Source: CAZJFC01 sp964545245
GTDB taxonomy: Bacteria > Pseudomonadota > Alphaproteobacteria > Rickettsiales > 21-14-0-20-44-7
NCBI GenBank assembly: GCA_964545245.1
Contig: CAZJFC010000022.1
Span: forward strand, 1 to 27,495
DNA length: 27,495 nt
Direction: 5' to 3'
This document shows, in pieces, positions 1 through 7,519 of the stretch; positions within the stretch are counted from its first letter, which is position 1; the number at the start of each line of letters is the position of its first letter. Under the pieces are notes generated by a model, which saw only the letters and a list, made by a program, of their open reading frames with translations, was not told where the DNA came from and did not search any database. A program made the translations under genes and the position numbers.

Positions 1-5
1 GCCAT

Positions 6-30
6 GGATCCCGGCCTCCGCCGGGATGAC
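6..30. repeat. Partial copy of dispersed CGTCAYCCC-type palindrome
   Basis: The first bases of the window contain a short GC-rich hairpin (CCCGGCCTCCGCCGGG) followed by ATGAC. This hairpin plus TGAC edge matches the ends of the fuller elements at 6052-6110, 11215-11274 and 20610-20700. The left part is outside the window, so the element's full length cannot be seen. No coding sequence is visible from here to 674. Confidence 0.5.
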
Positions 31-173
31 TATTATCCTTATGTCTAGGGGATGATCGGAACTCATCTTTTTCAGCAACTAAAAGTTGTTGCAAAGTTGC
101 AACAGATTGCGACTTATTTTCAAAGTGCCTTGTAACCATCTGATTTCATTGAATTAAAACATACCCTCAAAAC

Positions 174-203
174 TTGACAAAACCCATAGTTGTGTGCTAT
201 AAT
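174..203 (+). promoter_or_regulatory. Consensus sigma-70 promoter
   Basis: TTGACA at 174-179 and TATAAT at 198-203 are both perfect consensus hexamers, 18 bp apart. Transcription should start near 210. About 40 bases later there is an intrinsic terminator, so most transcripts would be only about 60-65 nt unless they read through towards atpA at 675. It could be the promoter of a small RNA or of an attenuated leader of the ATP synthase operon. Confidence 0.75.
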
Positions 204-215
204 GCTAATTATAAG

Positions 216-239
216 ATGGGAGAGGACCCTCCGGGGTGA
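216..239 (+). CDS. Possible seven-codon leader peptide MGEDPPG
   Basis: ATG at 216 begins a seven-codon frame, Met-Gly-Glu-Asp-Pro-Pro-Gly, ending in TGA at 237-239. It starts about six bases after the predicted transcription start, so it would be essentially leaderless. A terminator hairpin follows at 253-267. The DPPG ending contains a Pro-Pro-Gly motif, known to slow ribosomes that lack EF-P help. Whether it is translated is unknown; the frame is short enough to occur by chance, and only its position between promoter and terminator makes it notable. Confidence 0.25.
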   Translation: MGEDPPG

Positions 240-248
240 GTTTAAAAA

Positions 249-274
249 AGAGCAGGCTGATGGCCTGTTTTTTT
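249..274 (+). terminator. Intrinsic terminator ending a short transcript
   Basis: CAGGC (253-257) pairs with GCCTG (263-267) across a five-base loop. Seven T residues follow at 268-274. The A-rich 5' side (from 244) can extend the stem into the T tract. It lies about 45 bases downstream of the predicted start of the 174-203 promoter. Confidence 0.7.
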
Positions 275-278
275 ATTG

Positions 279-360
279 GAACTTCGGACTCCCTCTCCCG
301 CTTGCGGGGAGGGTCGGGGTGGGGGAAGGGATGGAACCTCGGAATTCCAGAACTTCGGAA
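279..360. repeat. Palindrome of the CCCTCTCC/GGGGTGGGG family flanked by GGAACTTCGGA units
   Basis: GGAACTTCGGA at 279-289 is followed by CCCTCTCC, a short loop, GGGGAGGG and then GGGGTGGGGG. Next comes a 32-nt segment (329-360, GGATGGAACC...CTTCGGAA) that recurs exactly at 451-482. The hairpin plus G-tract layout is the same as at 413-446, 13633-13666 and both ends of the insertion inside priA. No gene is seen here. Confidence 0.7.
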
Positions 361-412
361 CAGCGGAAATTAACCCTCCTCCATCTCCTCCCTCAGGGAG
401 GAGGGTATAGCT

Positions 413-446
413 CCCTCTCCTATGAGGAGAGGGATGGGGTGAGGTG
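413..446. repeat. Dispersed GC-rich hairpin element, copy A
   Basis: CCCTCTCC-TATG-AGGAGAGGG followed by ATGGGGTGAGGTG. It matches 13633-13666 at 33 of 34 positions. Both copies are followed by the same 17-mer TAGCGCCGCACGGGGGC (541-557 and 13680-13696). In this copy an 80-base palindrome (451-530) lies between the hairpin and the 17-mer; in the other copy only 13 bases do. Confidence 0.85.
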
Positions 447-450
447 CCGG

Positions 451-530
451 GGATGGAACCTCGGAATTCCAGAACTTCGGAATTTCGGATATTCCGAAGT
501 TCCGAATTTCCGAAGTTCTGAGGTTCCATC
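451..530. repeat. 80-nt GAACTTCGG palindrome nested in another repeat
   Basis: The segment begins GGATGGAACCTCGGAATTCC and ends with the inverted form GGTTCCATC. Its interior is built of alternating GAACTTCGG and CCGAAGTTC units, so it folds back on itself almost end to end. Its first 32 bases are identical to 329-360. Comparison with 13633-13696 indicates that it is an extra segment placed inside the copy-A repeat. Confidence 0.8.
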
Positions 531-591
531 AAAGGCGCAGTAGCGCCGCACGGGGGCGAAAAAATTTCGCGAAAAAACACGAAGATTATGC

Positions 592-619
592 TTGCAAACA
601 GAGCGTGCGTAAGTATATT
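592..619 (+). promoter_or_regulatory. Possible atpA-proximal promoter
   Basis: TTGCAA at 592-597 and TATATT at 614-619 are 16 bp apart and lie 55 bp before the atpA start. The hexamers are near consensus. The stretch from the last repeat to atpA is AT-rich and otherwise featureless. Confidence 0.4.
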
Positions 620-674
620 CGCGCGGAAGAATTTTTTACGAATTTATAGTTTTAATTAAAAAATAGAGGGTTAA

Positions 675-2210
675 ATGGCTATTAAAGCTGCTGAAATTTC
701 TGATGTACTGAAAAAGCAAATCGCTTCATTCGATGATAATGTTGAACTTGCCGAAGTCGGCCAGGTGGTTTCCGTAGGTGACGGCGTTGCGACCATCTAT
801 GGCCTTGATAATGTTCAGGTTTCCGAGCTTGTCGAATTTGAAAGCGGCCTCACCGGCATGGCCCTCAACCTCCAGTCTGATTCAGTCGGCGTGGTGATCT
901 TCGGCAATGACAAGGACGTGACGGAAGGCGAAACCGTAAAACGCACCGAGCGTATCGTTGACGTTGCGGTGGGTGAGGAACTCCTTGGCCGCGTGGTTGA
1001 CGCACTCGGCAACCCGATTGATGGCAAAGGCGCCATCAAATCCAAAAAACGCTCGCGTGTTGAAGTCAAGGCTCCCGGCATCATCGCCCGTAAATCAGTC
1101 CATGAGCCGATGGCGACCGGCATCAAGGCAATTGATACCCTAGTCCCTATCGGACGCGGCCAGCGCGAGCTTATCATCGGCGACCGCCAGACCGGCAAAA
1201 CCACCATCGCCATCGACACCATCATCAACCAGAAAGCCATCAACGATGCGGCGAAAGACAACAAGGAAAAACTGTTCTGCATCTATGTCGCGATCGGCCA
1301 GAAACGCTCGACAGTGGCGCAGGTGGTGAAACGCCTCGAAGACGCGGGCGCGCTTGATTACACGATCGTGGTCGCGGCAACCGCTTCCGACCCCGCCCCG
1401 ATGCAGTTCCTTGCCCCTTACACAGGCGCGGCAATGGGCGAATATTTCCGCGATAACGGCATGCACGCGGTTATCGTTTATGACGACCTTTCCAAGCACG
1501 CCGTGGCTTACCGCCAGATGTCGCTCCTCCTTCGCCGCCCGCCTGGACGCGAGGCTTATCCGGGTGACGTGTTCTACCTCCATTCGCGCCTGCTTGAACG
1601 CGCGGCGAAAATGTCCGATGAGGAAGGCGCAGGCTCGCTCACCGCGCTGCCGATCATCGAAACACAGGCCGGTGACGTTTCCGCTTACATCCCGACCAAC
1701 GTAATTTCCATCACCGACGGCCAGATATTCCTTGAAACCGAGCTGTTCTACAAAGGTATCCGCCCGGCGGTCAATGTCGGCCTCTCCGTATCCCGCGTTG
1801 GTTCCGCGGCGCAGGTGAAGGCGACCAAACAGGTGGCCGGTTCCATCAAGCTCGAACTCGCGCAATACCGTGAGATGGAAGCCTTCGCGCAGTTCGGTTC
1901 CGACCTCGACGCTTCCACCCAGAAATTACTCGCCCGCGGCGCGCGCCTGACCCAGTTGCTGAAACAGCCGCAATACGCCCCGCTCAAAATGGAAGAGCAG
2001 GTTGCGGTTATTTACGCCGGTGTGAAAGGCTACCTCGATTCCATCGAGACCACCAAAGTCGCGAAGTTCGAGGAAGAACTCCTGCGCACGCTGCGTGGCC
2101 CGAACAAAGGCATTCTCGAAAAAATCCGCAAGGAGCAGAAACTTGACGAAGGCACCGAGGCCGAACTCAAGAAAGTTATTGAAAACGTGCAGAAATTGTT
2201 TGCTAATTAA
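675..2210 (+). CDS. atpA: F1Fo ATP synthase subunit alpha
   Basis: This is the non-catalytic alpha subunit of the F1 sector, which sits on the cytoplasmic face of the inner membrane. Its 511 residues match the usual family length. The N-terminal beta-barrel begins MAIKAAEISDVLKKQI, the P-loop GDRQTGKT falls at residues 169-176 with the binding lysine at 175, and the C-terminal helical bundle ends EAELKKVIENVQKLFAN. AGAGGG at 664-669 is a suitable ribosome-binding site for ATG 675. In alphaproteobacteria atpH normally precedes atpA directly; here the upstream 674 bases hold only repeats and promoter-like signals, so atpH, if linked, lies outside the window. A palindrome begins at the base after the TAA. 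Confidence 0.98.
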   Translation: MAIKAAEISDVLKKQIASFDDNVELAEVGQVVSVGDGVATIYGLDNVQVSELVEFESGLTGMALNLQSDSVGVVIFGNDKDVTEGETVKRTERIVDVAVGEELLGRVVDALGNPIDGKGAIKSKKRSRVEVKAPGIIARKSVHEPMATGIKAIDTLVPIGRGQRELIIGDRQTGKTTIAIDTIINQKAINDAAKDNKEKLFCIYVAIGQKRSTVAQVVKRLEDAGALDYTIVVAATASDPAPMQFLAPYTGAAMGEYFRDNGMHAVIVYDDLSKHAVAYRQMSLLLRRPPGREAYPGDVFYLHSRLLERAAKMSDEEGAGSLTALPIIETQAGDVSAYIPTNVISITDGQIFLETELFYKGIRPAVNVGLSVSRVGSAAQVKATKQVAGSIKLELAQYREMEAFAQFGSDLDASTQKLLARGARLTQLLKQPQYAPLKMEEQVAVIYAGVKGYLDSIETTKVAKFEEELLRTLRGPNKGILEKIRKEQKLDEGTEAELKKVIENVQKLFAN

Positions 2211-2268
2211 GTCGCTGGTCGCTAGTCGCTAGACGCTAGCTAGAGACCAGGGACTAGAGTCTAGTGAC
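2211..2268. repeat. Loopless 58-nt palindrome of GTCGCTAG units between atpA and atpG
   Basis: The element starts at the first base after the atpA stop and ends just before the atpG ribosome-binding site. The left arm (2211-2239) is made of TCGCTAG-like units. The right arm (2240-2268) is its imperfect reverse complement, matching at 21 of 29 positions. Several mismatches would be G-U pairs in RNA. It would form a hairpin in the mRNA without touching either gene. Confidence 0.75.
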
Positions 2269-2280
2269 TAAGGAAAAGAA

Positions 2281-3156
2281 ATGGCTAGTTTAAAAGACCT
2301 GAAAAACCGGATCAAGAGTGTTAAATCCACTCAGAAAATCACCAAGGCGATGAAAATGGTCGCTGCGGCAAAGCTGCGCCGCGCGCAGGAGGCCGCCCAG
2401 GCTTCCCGCCCATATTCGGAGAAAATGAGCCAGATTCTAAGCAGCATCATGAAAAGCGCCGCCGCCAGCGGAACCGGGGCAAGCCTGCTCACCGGAACCG
2501 GGCGCGACGTGAAGCACCTTGTGATCGTGGCGACTTCAAGCCGTGGCCTTTGCGGTGGTTTCAATTCGTCCATCACCAAGGCGGCAACCGCGAAGATCAA
2601 CTCGCTGGTTGCGGCGGGCAAGGAAGTGAAAATCATCTGCGTTGGCCGCAAAGGTTACGATTCGCTGAAGCGTTTCCATAAATCACGCATCATCGAAACC
2701 ATTGAAAGCCAGGGTAAACAAGGGTTTGACTATGCATCCGCGCAGGAAATCTCCGACAAGGTGGTTGGGCTTTTCAACGTCGGTGAATTCGATGTCGCGA
2801 CGATTTTCTTCAACAAATTCCAGTCCGCCATCTCGCAGGTGGTGACTGAAAAACAACTCGTCCCGCTGGCGCTGCCGACCAACGACAATGCGGCTAATGA
2901 AGCAGTGTTCGAGTTCGAGCCGGGCGAGGAGCAGATACTCGAAACCTTGCTGCCGAAAAACCTCGCGGTGCAAATCTATTCCGCGTTGCTGGAAAACCTT
3001 GCTTCCGAGCAGGGCGCACGGATGACCGCGATGGACAACGCAACCCGCAACGCCGGGGAAATGATCGGCAAGCTCACGCTTGTTTATAACCGCACCCGTC
3101 AGGCGGCGATCACGAAGGAACTTATCGAAATTATCTCAGGGGCGGAGGCGATATGA
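2281..3156 (+). CDS. atpG: F1Fo ATP synthase subunit gamma
   Basis: This is the central rotor shaft of F1, coupling proton flow through Fo to catalysis in the beta subunits. The 291-residue length is typical. The N-terminal coiled-coil begins MASLKDLKNRIKSVKSTQKITKAMKMVAAAKLRRAQ, which is diagnostic, and the matching C-terminal helix (EQGARMTAMDNATRNAGEMI...) is complete. AAGGAAAA lies before ATG 2281. Its TGA overlaps the ATG of the next gene (ATGA at 3153-3156), so the following small gene is probably translationally coupled to it. Confidence 0.97.
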   Translation: MASLKDLKNRIKSVKSTQKITKAMKMVAAAKLRRAQEAAQASRPYSEKMSQILSSIMKSAAASGTGASLLTGTGRDVKHLVIVATSSRGLCGGFNSSITKAATAKINSLVAAGKEVKIICVGRKGYDSLKRFHKSRIIETIESQGKQGFDYASAQEISDKVVGLFNVGEFDVATIFFNKFQSAISQVVTEKQLVPLALPTNDNAANEAVFEFEPGEEQILETLLPKNLAVQIYSALLENLASEQGARMTAMDNATRNAGEMIGKLTLVYNRTRQAAITKELIEIISGAEAI

Positions 3157-3605
3157 TTGGATTTCTGTCATTGCGAGGAAGCGGAGCTGACGAAGCAATC
3201 CAGTCTGGATTGCCGCGCTCCCGCTGGTCGCTCGCAATGACGGGGGCTTTATCATTGCTGCTCGTGGCCACTTCGGCTAACGCCGCCGCGCCGGAAAGCA
3301 TTAAGAACGGCTGCAAGCGGCAGGTCAGCGCAACCGCGAAAATGGTGAGCGGGTCGGTTTACCGCGGGAATGAAGACGCAGTCTGTGATTGCGTGCTTGG
3401 CAATCTCCGCGCGGAGATCGGTGAGGACAGGCTGCCGTGGCTGGATGGCCAGTTGAAAGCCTATTACCGCGGTGGCGCTTCCGCCAGCCACGAGGCAAAA
3501 GGTGCTTACATGCACGCGCTTTCAGTGTGCTCCGAACAGGTTATCGGACGCGACGCGCTGGAGGTTGAAGCAACGAAAATTAACGGGCCGTACCGCGCGA
3601 GGTAA
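3153..3605 (+). CDS. Small exported protein of unknown function inside the atp operon
   Basis: The product has 150 residues and I do not recognise a family. A hydrophobic export signal (about residues 29-47, MTGALSLLLVATSANAAAPE) is followed by a soluble domain with four cysteines (NGCKRQ, VCDCVLGNL, SVCSEQ), which suggests a periplasmic protein. The start overlaps the atpG stop by four bases. Residues 6-29 are encoded by a 75-bp palindrome (3167-3241), which lengthens the N-terminal region and supplies its arginines. An alternative start is ATG 3238, which would give a short signal peptide without basic residues. Base composition is like that of neighbouring atp genes. It is not a known ATP synthase component. 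Confidence 0.65.
   Translation: MIGFLSLRGSGADEAIQSGLPRSRWSLAMTGALSLLLVATSANAAAPESIKNGCKRQVSATAKMVSGSVYRGNEDAVCDCVLGNLRAEIGEDRLPWLDGQLKAYYRGGASASHEAKGAYMHALSVCSEQVIGRDALEVEATKINGPYRAR
3167..3241. repeat. 75-bp palindromic element inserted in frame within a signal-peptide region
   Basis: GTCATTGCGAG at 3167-3177 and CTCGCAATGAC at 3231-3241 are perfect 11-nt inverted ends. Inner arms (GCAATCCAG / CTGGATTGC) meet near the centre. The length is exactly 25 codons, so the reading frame of the host gene is kept. A half copy (ATTGCCGCGCTCAC...CTCGCAATGACG) lies at 7476-7509. This resembles the in-frame palindromic elements known from Rickettsia in behaviour, not demonstrably in sequence. Confidence 0.8.
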
Positions 3606-3624
3606 CGCTTGGGAAATATGAGAT

Positions 3625-4161
3625 ATGTTTAAGAAGGTGAATAGTAAAGTAGAAGGGAAAAAATCAGTATGCTGTGTAAATGCGGTACTAGCTGTGATAT
3701 CTTTTCTCTATATGGCTTCTGAATCGAATGCATCAGAAGATACAAAAAAGTATCAAGAGAAGGCTATCAGTTCGATAAATGCGTGCATAGATAAATATAG
3801 CGATAGCTATGACAGCGTTCAAAAAATTCATATTGAATGTAGTAATGATTTCTACCAGAACTACTGCCTCAAAGAGACAGATCAAACTCAAATAGAGTTA
3901 AATTTTTGTTCGGGAGCAGAGTCTCAAGCTTGGGACTCTATAATGTACATACAGCTTGAAAAGATGCGAAAGTCAGGAAGATATGATGTCGAGTTACTAG
4001 AAAAATCTCAAAGAGAATGGGCTGATTACAAAAATGCGCAATGTGAACTTGAGGCTAAGATGTATGAAGGGGGGAGTATAGCTGGGCTGATATTGTCGTC
4101 GTGTCGTAGTAAGATGATTACAAGGCGTGTGACTGATTTAATTGTGTTACAGAGAGAATGA
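3625..4161 (+). CDS. Exported LprI/DUF1311-like protein, AT-rich
   Basis: The 178-residue product starts with a basic segment (MFKKVNSKVEGKK) and a hydrophobic stretch ending at ...SNA, consistent with export. Residues about 110-172 carry the pattern of the LprI/DUF1311 domain: QREWADYKNAQCELEAKMY, then GGSIAGLILSSCRSKMITRR, with the typical spaced cysteines. LprI of Mycobacterium is a lysozyme inhibitor; most family members are uncharacterised. The gene is clearly more AT-rich than atpA, atpG and atpD, suggesting recent acquisition. It lies between atpG and atpD in the same orientation and would be co-transcribed with them. The domain call is from motif pattern only. Confidence 0.65.
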   Translation: MFKKVNSKVEGKKSVCCVNAVLAVISFLYMASESNASEDTKKYQEKAISSINACIDKYSDSYDSVQKIHIECSNDFYQNYCLKETDQTQIELNFCSGAESQAWDSIMYIQLEKMRKSGRYDVELLEKSQREWADYKNAQCELEAKMYEGGSIAGLILSSCRSKMITRRVTDLIVLQRE

Positions 4162-4232
4162 TGTAGTGCAAACTCATTCAAGTAATCAGGTAAAAATTAT
4201 AAATTAAGAATTAAAAACAGAGGGAAACAGAA

Positions 4233-5693
<1,461 letters not shown>

Positions 5694-5696
5694 ACT

Positions 5697-5764
5697 AGTT
5701 TTTAGTTTCAGTTGGCAGTTTCAGTTGAAGCTGTCACTGAAACTAGAAACTGAAACTGGAAACT
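5697..5764. repeat. AGTTTCAGTT palindrome between atpD and atpC
   Basis: The left arm 5697-5725 and right arm 5736-5764 are imperfect inverted copies (about 24 of 29 positions) around a ten-base loop. Each arm contains AGTTTCAGT or AGTTTC units. The whole gap between the atpD stop (5693) and atpC ATG (5769) is taken up by it, leaving no clear Shine-Dalgarno sequence for atpC. A related palindrome with the same units lies after atpC, at 6144-6210. Confidence 0.8.
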
Positions 5765-5768
5765 CTCT

Positions 5769-6026
5769 ATGAAACTTGAAATCGTAACACCCGAAAAACT
5801 GGTTTATTCCAAGGAAGTTACCATGGTGACGCTGCCCGGCTCGGAAGGGGATTTCGGCGTTCTTGCCAACCATTCGCCGCTGATCTCCGATCTGCGCGAA
5901 GGCGAAATTGCCATTTATGATTCGGTTGACGGCCAGCCTAAGGAAAAGCTCGAAATCGATGGTGGCGTGGCGCAGGTGACGGCGAATTCCTGCACTGTGC
6001 TGGTGACTGCGGTCAAGGCTGCTTAG
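5769..6026 (+). CDS. atpC: F1Fo ATP synthase subunit epsilon, short form
   Basis: Epsilon sits on the rotor foot of F1. The 85 residues (MKLEIVTPEKLVYSKEVTMVTLPGSEGDFGVL...) form the N-terminal beta-sandwich that binds gamma and the c-ring. The C-terminal two-helix domain, which can insert into F1 and inhibit ATP hydrolysis in E. coli (about 139 aa), is absent; the protein stops at TAVKAA. The stop is not obviously a frameshift, because the next bases start a repeat region. Short epsilon subunits occur in some alphaproteobacteria, which use a separate zeta inhibitor. The start is surrounded by the palindromes at 5697-5764 and 6132-6222. Confidence 0.93.
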   Translation: MKLEIVTPEKLVYSKEVTMVTLPGSEGDFGVLANHSPLISDLREGEIAIYDSVDGQPKEKLEIDGGVAQVTANSCTVLVTAVKAA

Positions 6027-6051
6027 TTGTCAGGTAGTATCTTGGTTTACC

Positions 6052-6110
6052 TGTCACCCCCGAGTAGTCGGGGGTCTTAACCTAAGATTCCCGCCTCCGC
6101 GGGAATGACA
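6052..6110. repeat. Dispersed TGTCACCCCCG...CGGGAATGACA element, copy 1
   Basis: Two GC hairpins (CCCCCGAGTAGTCGGGGG and TTCCCGCCTCCGCGGGAA) are joined by a short linker and bordered by TGTCA and TGACA. The reverse complement matches 11215-11274 closely. It could act as a transcription terminator after atpC, but no T tract follows directly. Confidence 0.75.
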
Positions 6111-6131
6111 AATTATAAGGTGATACTAAAA

Positions 6132-6222
6132 TTTGGACATTATCAGTTGTTAGTTTCAGTTGGCAGTTTCAGTTATGTCCACTGGAACTGAAACTAAAAA
6201 CTGAAACTGTTTTATGTCCAAA
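6132..6222. repeat. Palindrome that includes the start codon of the MFS gene
   Basis: TTTGGACAT at 6132-6140 is an exact inverted copy of ATGTCCAAA at 6214-6222, the first three codons of the MFS gene. Between them lie the AGTTTCAGTT arms already seen before atpC (6144-6174 and 6183-6210). The folded form would hide the start codon in a stem. No Shine-Dalgarno sequence is visible before 6214. Confidence 0.7.
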
Positions 6223-7455
6223 CTCTCATTCTCCGTTCTGAAAGGCCGTGATTTCCGGCTGCTGCTGTTCACCCGTATGTTCGGGATCATGGCGTTGCAG
6301 GCGCAGGCGGTGATTGTCGGCTGGCAGATATACACCATCACCAAAGACCCGTTCATGCTCGGCATGGTGGGGCTGGTTGAGGCGGTTCCGGCAATCCTCT
6401 GTTCGCTGGTCGCGGGGCATGTGGTCGATGTTTACCGCCCGCACCGGGTTTTTACTGCCTGTATTGTGGTGCTGGCGCTTAACACTTTCGCGCTGTTCCT
6501 TATCGGCGGCGGATTGGTGGATGTCGGCAACATAGTGCCGTGGATTTTCGCGGGTGTGTTCATCTCCGGCCTCGCGCGGAGTTTCATCACCCCGGCCTCA
6601 TTCGCGATATTGCCGAAGGTGGTGGAGCGCAGCCAGATGTCCGCCGCCTCGGCGTGGCTGACCAGTTTTTTTCAGGTCGCCATCATCAGCGGCCCGGCGA
6701 TCGCGGGGATAATCTATGGCGGTTATGGGGCGCGGGCAGCGTGGATGATACCGGCGGGGCTGATGTTCGCGGAGCTTGCGTTGCTGCTCGCCATGAGCCG
6801 GAATATCAAAAAGCACCGCAGCGATGCAGTGCGCGAGAAAGCAGCGCAAAGCATCAAAAAAGGCTGGCGGTTTATCCTTGATAACCCGATCCTGCTTTCG
6901 GTGATGACGCTGGATATGTTCGCGGTGCTGTTTGGCGGCGCGGTGGCGATGCTGCCCGCTGTTGCTGATGAGGTTTTAAAGGTCGGCTCCGAAGGGCTGG
7001 GCGCGTTGCGTGCTGCTCCCGCGCTTGGGGCGGTGATAACCGCGCTGGTGCTGGCGGTGTTCCCGTTCAAGAAGATCCGCGGCAGTTTGCTGTTATGGGT
7101 GGTTGCCGGTTTTGGCGCGTGCATAATCGGGTTCGGGCTAAGCACCTCGTTCTGGCTTTCGATGTTCCTGCTCGCCGTAAGCGGCGCGTTTGACAGCGTG
7201 AGCATGGTCATCCGCTCAACGATGGTGCAATGGATAACGCCCGACCATATGCGCGGCAGGGTTTCTTCGGTGAATGCGATGTTCATCATTTCCTCGAACG
7301 AGATCGGCGCATTCCGCGCGGGCGTGCAGGCGAAATGGATGGGGCTGGTGCCGAGCATCGTCTGGGGCGGCGTGGCCTGTGTTGGAATTGTTGTGTTCAC
7401 CGCTTTTGCCGTGCCGAAAATGCGCAAAGTGGTGCTGGATGCGGAGAAGGTTTAG
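6214..7455 (+). CDS. MFS transporter, EntS-like exporter family
   Basis: The 413-residue membrane protein has about 12 hydrophobic segments and an N-terminal MSKLSFSVLKGRDFRLLLFTRMFGIMALQAQAVIVGWQIY typical of the MFS_3/EntS-type efflux branch. The loop GHVVDVYRPHRVF corresponds to the signature between helices 2 and 3, and ITPDHMRGRVSSV is a conserved motif of this subfamily. The substrate cannot be predicted; relatives export siderophores or are of unknown role. Initiation at ATG 6214 fits the family N-terminus but has no ribosome-binding site, and the codon lies in a palindrome. It may be read from the atp operon or independently. Confidence 0.85.
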   Translation: MSKLSFSVLKGRDFRLLLFTRMFGIMALQAQAVIVGWQIYTITKDPFMLGMVGLVEAVPAILCSLVAGHVVDVYRPHRVFTACIVVLALNTFALFLIGGGLVDVGNIVPWIFAGVFISGLARSFITPASFAILPKVVERSQMSAASAWLTSFFQVAIISGPAIAGIIYGGYGARAAWMIPAGLMFAELALLLAMSRNIKKHRSDAVREKAAQSIKKGWRFILDNPILLSVMTLDMFAVLFGGAVAMLPAVADEVLKVGSEGLGALRAAPALGAVITALVLAVFPFKKIRGSLLLWVVAGFGACIIGFGLSTSFWLSMFLLAVSGAFDSVSMVIRSTMVQWITPDHMRGRVSSVNAMFIISSNEIGAFRAGVQAKWMGLVPSIVWGGVACVGIVVFTAFAVPKMRKVVLDAEKV

Positions 7456-7475
7456 GGTAATATTCAGGTTACGTT

Positions 7476-7509
7476 ATTGCCGCGCTCACGTTGTTTGCTC
7501 GCAATGACG
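7476..7509. repeat. Half copy of the GTCATTGCGAG palindrome
   Basis: ATTGCCGCGCTCAC...TTTGCTCGCAATGACG corresponds to the right half of the element at 3167-3241. The matching left half is not present. It lies 20 bases after the MFS stop codon. Confidence 0.6.
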
Positions 7510-7519
7510 TGTTGTGGAT

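Noticed and set aside
190..580. Open frames of 112-117 aa on both strands in the repeat region before atpA
   Set aside because: Their sequences are translations of the palindromic repeats (PLPLAGRVGVGEG, GGGYSSL) with no domain, and one would start inside the promoter -10 region.
1140..1865. A 241-codon frame antisense to atpA
   Set aside because: It is a shadow of the highly biased codon use of atpA; no ribosome-binding site or recognisable protein.
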